Source: Sphingosinicella sp942492965
GTDB lineage: Bacteria > Pseudomonadota > Alphaproteobacteria > Sphingomonadales > Sphingomonadaceae
Direction: 5' to 3'
DNA length: 64,000 nucleotides
Assembly: GCA_942492965.1 (NCBI GenBank)
Contig: OW818656.1
Location: 682,001 to 746,000, forward strand
Shown here: piece by piece, positions 62,184 to 64,000 of the stretch
Position numbering within the stretch: the first letter of the stretch is position 1
How the letters are laid out: each line of letters begins with the position of its first letter
Program-made: the position numbers and the translations under genes
The notes under the pieces: model-generated
Told to the model about the DNA's origin: nothing
Database searches by the model: none
What the model saw: only the letters and a program-made list of their open reading frames with translations

Positions 62184-63476
62184 TTACGCGCCCGCAAACG
62201 CGGCCTTCCGCGGCCCCATGTAGCCGAACAGGAAAGCGGCGACCTTGCGCATCTGGATCTCCTCGGCGCCCTCGGTGATGCGGTAGCGGCGGTGGTGGCG
62301 GTAGATGTGCTCGAACGGCTTGTGCCGCGAATAGCCGATACCGCCGTGCACCTGCATGGCGCGATCCGCCGCCTCGCAGACGAGCCGATTTGCCCAATAG
62401 TTGCACATGGAAACCCGGTCCGAAAGCTCGCGTTCGATCGCCTTGTGCGGCATCCGGTCCATCTCCCACGCGGTCTTACGGATCAGCAGCCGCAGCATTT
62501 CGGCCTGCGTCGCAAGCTCGACGAGCGGGAACTGGATCGCCTGGTTTTCCGCGAGCGCCTTGCCGAAGGGTTTGCGCGTTCGCGCGTATGCCACGCTCTC
62601 CTCGATGCAGAAGACCGCCGCGCCGAGCGACGAGGCTGCCTGCCGGATGCGGTTCTGGTGGACGAACGACTGCGCGAGCGCGAGGCCCGCGCCAGGCGTG
62701 CCGAGCACGGCGGATTCCGGCACCCAGACGTTCGTGAACGACACGCGCGGGTGATCGGTCGGCATGTTGAAAGTCCAGAGATATTCCTCGATCTTCACCC
62801 CCGGCGTATCGGACGGCACGAGGATGCACGTTATGCCCCGCGCATCGCCGTCCGCGCCGTCTGTCCGCGCGAAGGTGGCGCAGTGCGTGGCGACGTGCAT
62901 TCCGGTGGTCCACATCTTCTCGCCGTCGATGCGCCAGCCGGGCACGCCGCCCCGCGTCTCGGGTACAGCGCGCGTTTCCATGTGCGTCGCGTCGGAGCCG
63001 TGGTCGGGTTCGGTGAGGCCGAAGGCGACGATGCGCTCGCGCCGGAAGCCGCCGAGGATGAACTCCTGCTTTTGCGCCTCGGTGCCGAATTCCTCGAACA
63101 TGGCGACGAAGGGGAAGTTGCCGACGATCGAGTGCTCGTTCTGAAGGTCGTTGTGGAGGCCGAGGCCCTTTGCCGCGAAGTGCTCGCGGATCACCGCCAT
63201 CCAGAGGTTGGAGCCATCCTTGCCGCCGTACTTTTTCGGTGCGGAGAAGCGCCAGTGGCCGGCGGCGTCGGCGCGGCGCTGGGCTTCGGCGAGCAGCGCT
63301 TCCCATTCGGGGCGGGGAAGGCCGCCGTTCTCGAAATCGGTGCGCGCCCATTCGCGGCGGTGGTCGAAGTAGCGGATGTTATCGTCCGCGCGCTCGAGCG
63401 GCCTGATCTCTGCTTCGATGAAGGCGTCAAGTTCGGCGAGGTAGGCGACGAGCTCGGCGGGCAGATCGAAATCCAT
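62184..63476 (-). CDS. Acyl-CoA dehydrogenase
   Basis: This 430-residue FAD enzyme introduces the alpha-beta double bond into acyl-CoA. Family segments are FGLTEPDHGSDATHMETRA and GWRIDGEKMWTTGMHVATH in the middle domain, then QVHGGIGYSRHKPFEHIYRHHRRYRITEGAEEIQ-type positions at the C-terminus, given here as QVHGGIGYSRHKPFEHIYRH and RITEGAEEIQ. The N-terminal helices carry an unusual NIRYFDHRREWARTDFENGG insert, as in some sphingomonad long-chain members. ATG 63476 follows GGAGAGGA. It heads the operon with the flavodoxin-like and SDR genes. Confidence 0.93.
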   Translation of the reverse strand: MDFDLPAELVAYLAELDAFIEAEIRPLERADDNIRYFDHRREWARTDFENGGLPRPEWEALLAEAQRRADAAGHWRFSAPKKYGGKDGSNLWMAVIREHFAAKGLGLHNDLQNEHSIVGNFPFVAMFEEFGTEAQKQEFILGGFRRERIVAFGLTEPDHGSDATHMETRAVPETRGGVPGWRIDGEKMWTTGMHVATHCATFARTDGADGDARGITCILVPSDTPGVKIEEYLWTFNMPTDHPRVSFTNVWVPESAVLGTPGAGLALAQSFVHQNRIRQAASSLGAAVFCIEESVAYARTRKPFGKALAENQAIQFPLVELATQAEMLRLLIRKTAWEMDRMPHKAIERELSDRVSMCNYWANRLVCEAADRAMQVHGGIGYSRHKPFEHIYRHHRRYRITEGAEEIQMRKVAAFLFGYMGPRKAAFAGA

Positions 63477-63554
63477 GGGTCCTCTCCTCGCCTGCCAGAT
63501 AGACATGCGCCGGGGCGCGCGTCCACCGCGCGGGATTGAGAGGTCGTTAGACGT

Positions 63555-64000
63555 CTAAGTGAGTGTGCCGTTTTCCTTGTAGCGCTGCTCGAGGAACTTG
63601 CCTTCGACGGCGAGCGCATCGAGATCACCGCGCACAAGCTGCTCGGAGAGCCGCCGAAGCTCGTCCGCGATCGTGACGAGGCCTTCGAGGAGCTGTTGCT
63701 CCGGCTCGCTCCCCGGCGTGCGGTAGGCTTGCGGCACCTTGAGGTAGGTGTCGACAAGGCGCGGCAGATGCTCGCCGATGAGGCGGCGCGCATCGCCCCC
63801 GATGGGCTGGCCGGTCGGCACCTGCCCGAGCTGCTCACCGAGCACTTCGAGGCGCAGCAGGATCTCGTCGATAAGCTTCGACGCGCGCGCCGGAAGGCTG
63901 CGGCGCTGGCGCTCCAGCCACGCCTCGACACGGCGGGGAATCGCCGCGAGATCGGTATTTTTCATGGCCTGCGGGGTCGGCATCTCCGCCTGCGGGCGAC
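63555..64000 (-). CDS. Unknown helical protein at the window edge, possibly 5'-truncated
   Basis: An ATG at 63983 gives a 142-residue protein, but the frame has no stop between it and base 64000, so the true start may lie outside the window. The visible part is helical and charged, with no hydrophobic segment: IPRRVEAWLERQRRSLPARA, IDEILLRLEVLGEQLGQVP, IGEHLPRLVDTYLKVP and LDALAVEGKFLEQRY. The arrangement recalls the C-terminal half of XpaC-like (5-bromo-4-chloroindolyl phosphate hydrolysis) proteins that accompany TelA, but this is a weak memory-based match. Confidence 0.55.
   Translation of the reverse strand, partial: RPQAEMPTPQAMKNTDLAAIPRRVEAWLERQRRSLPARASKLIDEILLRLEVLGEQLGQVPTGQPIGGDARRLIGEHLPRLVDTYLKVPQAYRTPGSEPEQQLLEGLVTIADELRRLSEQLVRGDLDALAVEGKFLEQRYKENGTLT

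Overview
This window is high-GC DNA from an alphaproteobacterium, most likely of the order Sphingomonadales. I infer this from gene content and order: a TonB-dependent receptor, a zinc-poor DksA, the sulfite-reductase cluster with DUF2849 and DUF934, an arginine succinyltransferase (AST) operon, GlxA-type AraC regulators and a DUF885 peptidase. The order is an inference, because no rRNA gene is present. I found no tRNA, rRNA, CRISPR array, insertion sequence, integrase or phage gene. The region reads as ordinary chromosome with very compact packing.

Layout. 1-3.6 kb: a TonB-dependent receptor running off the left edge, a nitroreductase, a YtrA-type GntR regulator with a promoter almost touching its start codon, and cysQ. 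3.6-7.4 kb (minus): an orphan flagellar group fliL-fliM plus an unknown secreted helical-repeat protein, then dksA. 7.5-12.1 kb (plus): a zf-CHCC protein, tldD, a flavin-nucleotide-binding protein, a DUF2007 protein, and glnK-amtB behind a clear sigma-54 promoter. 12.1-14.3 kb (minus): a DUF442 phosphatase-like protein, an unknown anchored protein, a fatty acid hydroxylase and arfB. 14.3-16.1 kb (plus): a CDP-alcohol phosphatidyltransferase and a beta-helix protein with a C-terminal anchor. 16.1-20.4 kb (minus): methylmalonyl-CoA mutase, an unknown secreted protein and a chromate transporter. 20.4-25.2 kb: a cytoplasmic GH84 O-GlcNAcase-like enzyme, two GlxA-type regulators, an isonitrile-hydratase-like protein and a haloperoxidase-type hydrolase. 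25.2-30.7 kb: a POT peptide transporter divergent from a DUF885 peptidase, a membrane-bound winged-helix/TPR regulator, an intergenic region full of inverted repeats, and a PilZ protein.

30.7-36.9 kb: a K+ channel with an RCK domain and a GT4 glycosyltransferase, divergent from an asparagine-synthetase paralogue that lacks the glutaminase cysteine; then TetR-selO. 36.9-43.5 kb (minus): a thiamine-diphosphate enzyme, an M20 hydrolase and astA-astD-astB, with no astC or astE. 43.6-50.1 kb (plus): an enoyl-CoA hydratase, then cobA-DUF2849-cysI-DUF934-cysH-cysG(N)-corA/zntB, a nearly continuous assimilatory sulfate and siroheme unit. 50.1-54.8 kb (minus): a PuuD-like membrane protein, a terminator, then a GGDEF-EAL protein, a histidine kinase and a response regulator. 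55.0-57.6 kb (plus): a small secreted protein, an EamA transporter and an MFS transporter. 57.6-64 kb: an HMG-CoA lyase, a HAPMO-like Baeyer-Villiger monooxygenase, a small membrane protein, an SDR, a flavodoxin-like protein, an acyl-CoA dehydrogenase and an unknown gene at the right edge.

The most useful leads are the AST operon with two foreign enzymes in place of astC and astE, the cytoplasmic GH84 enzyme, the cysteine-less asparagine-synthetase paralogue next to a glycosyltransferase, the palindrome-rich regulatory region before the PilZ gene, and the habit of convergent genes overlapping at their 3' ends instead of being separated by terminators. I see no single locus that is clearly a new defence or mobile system.
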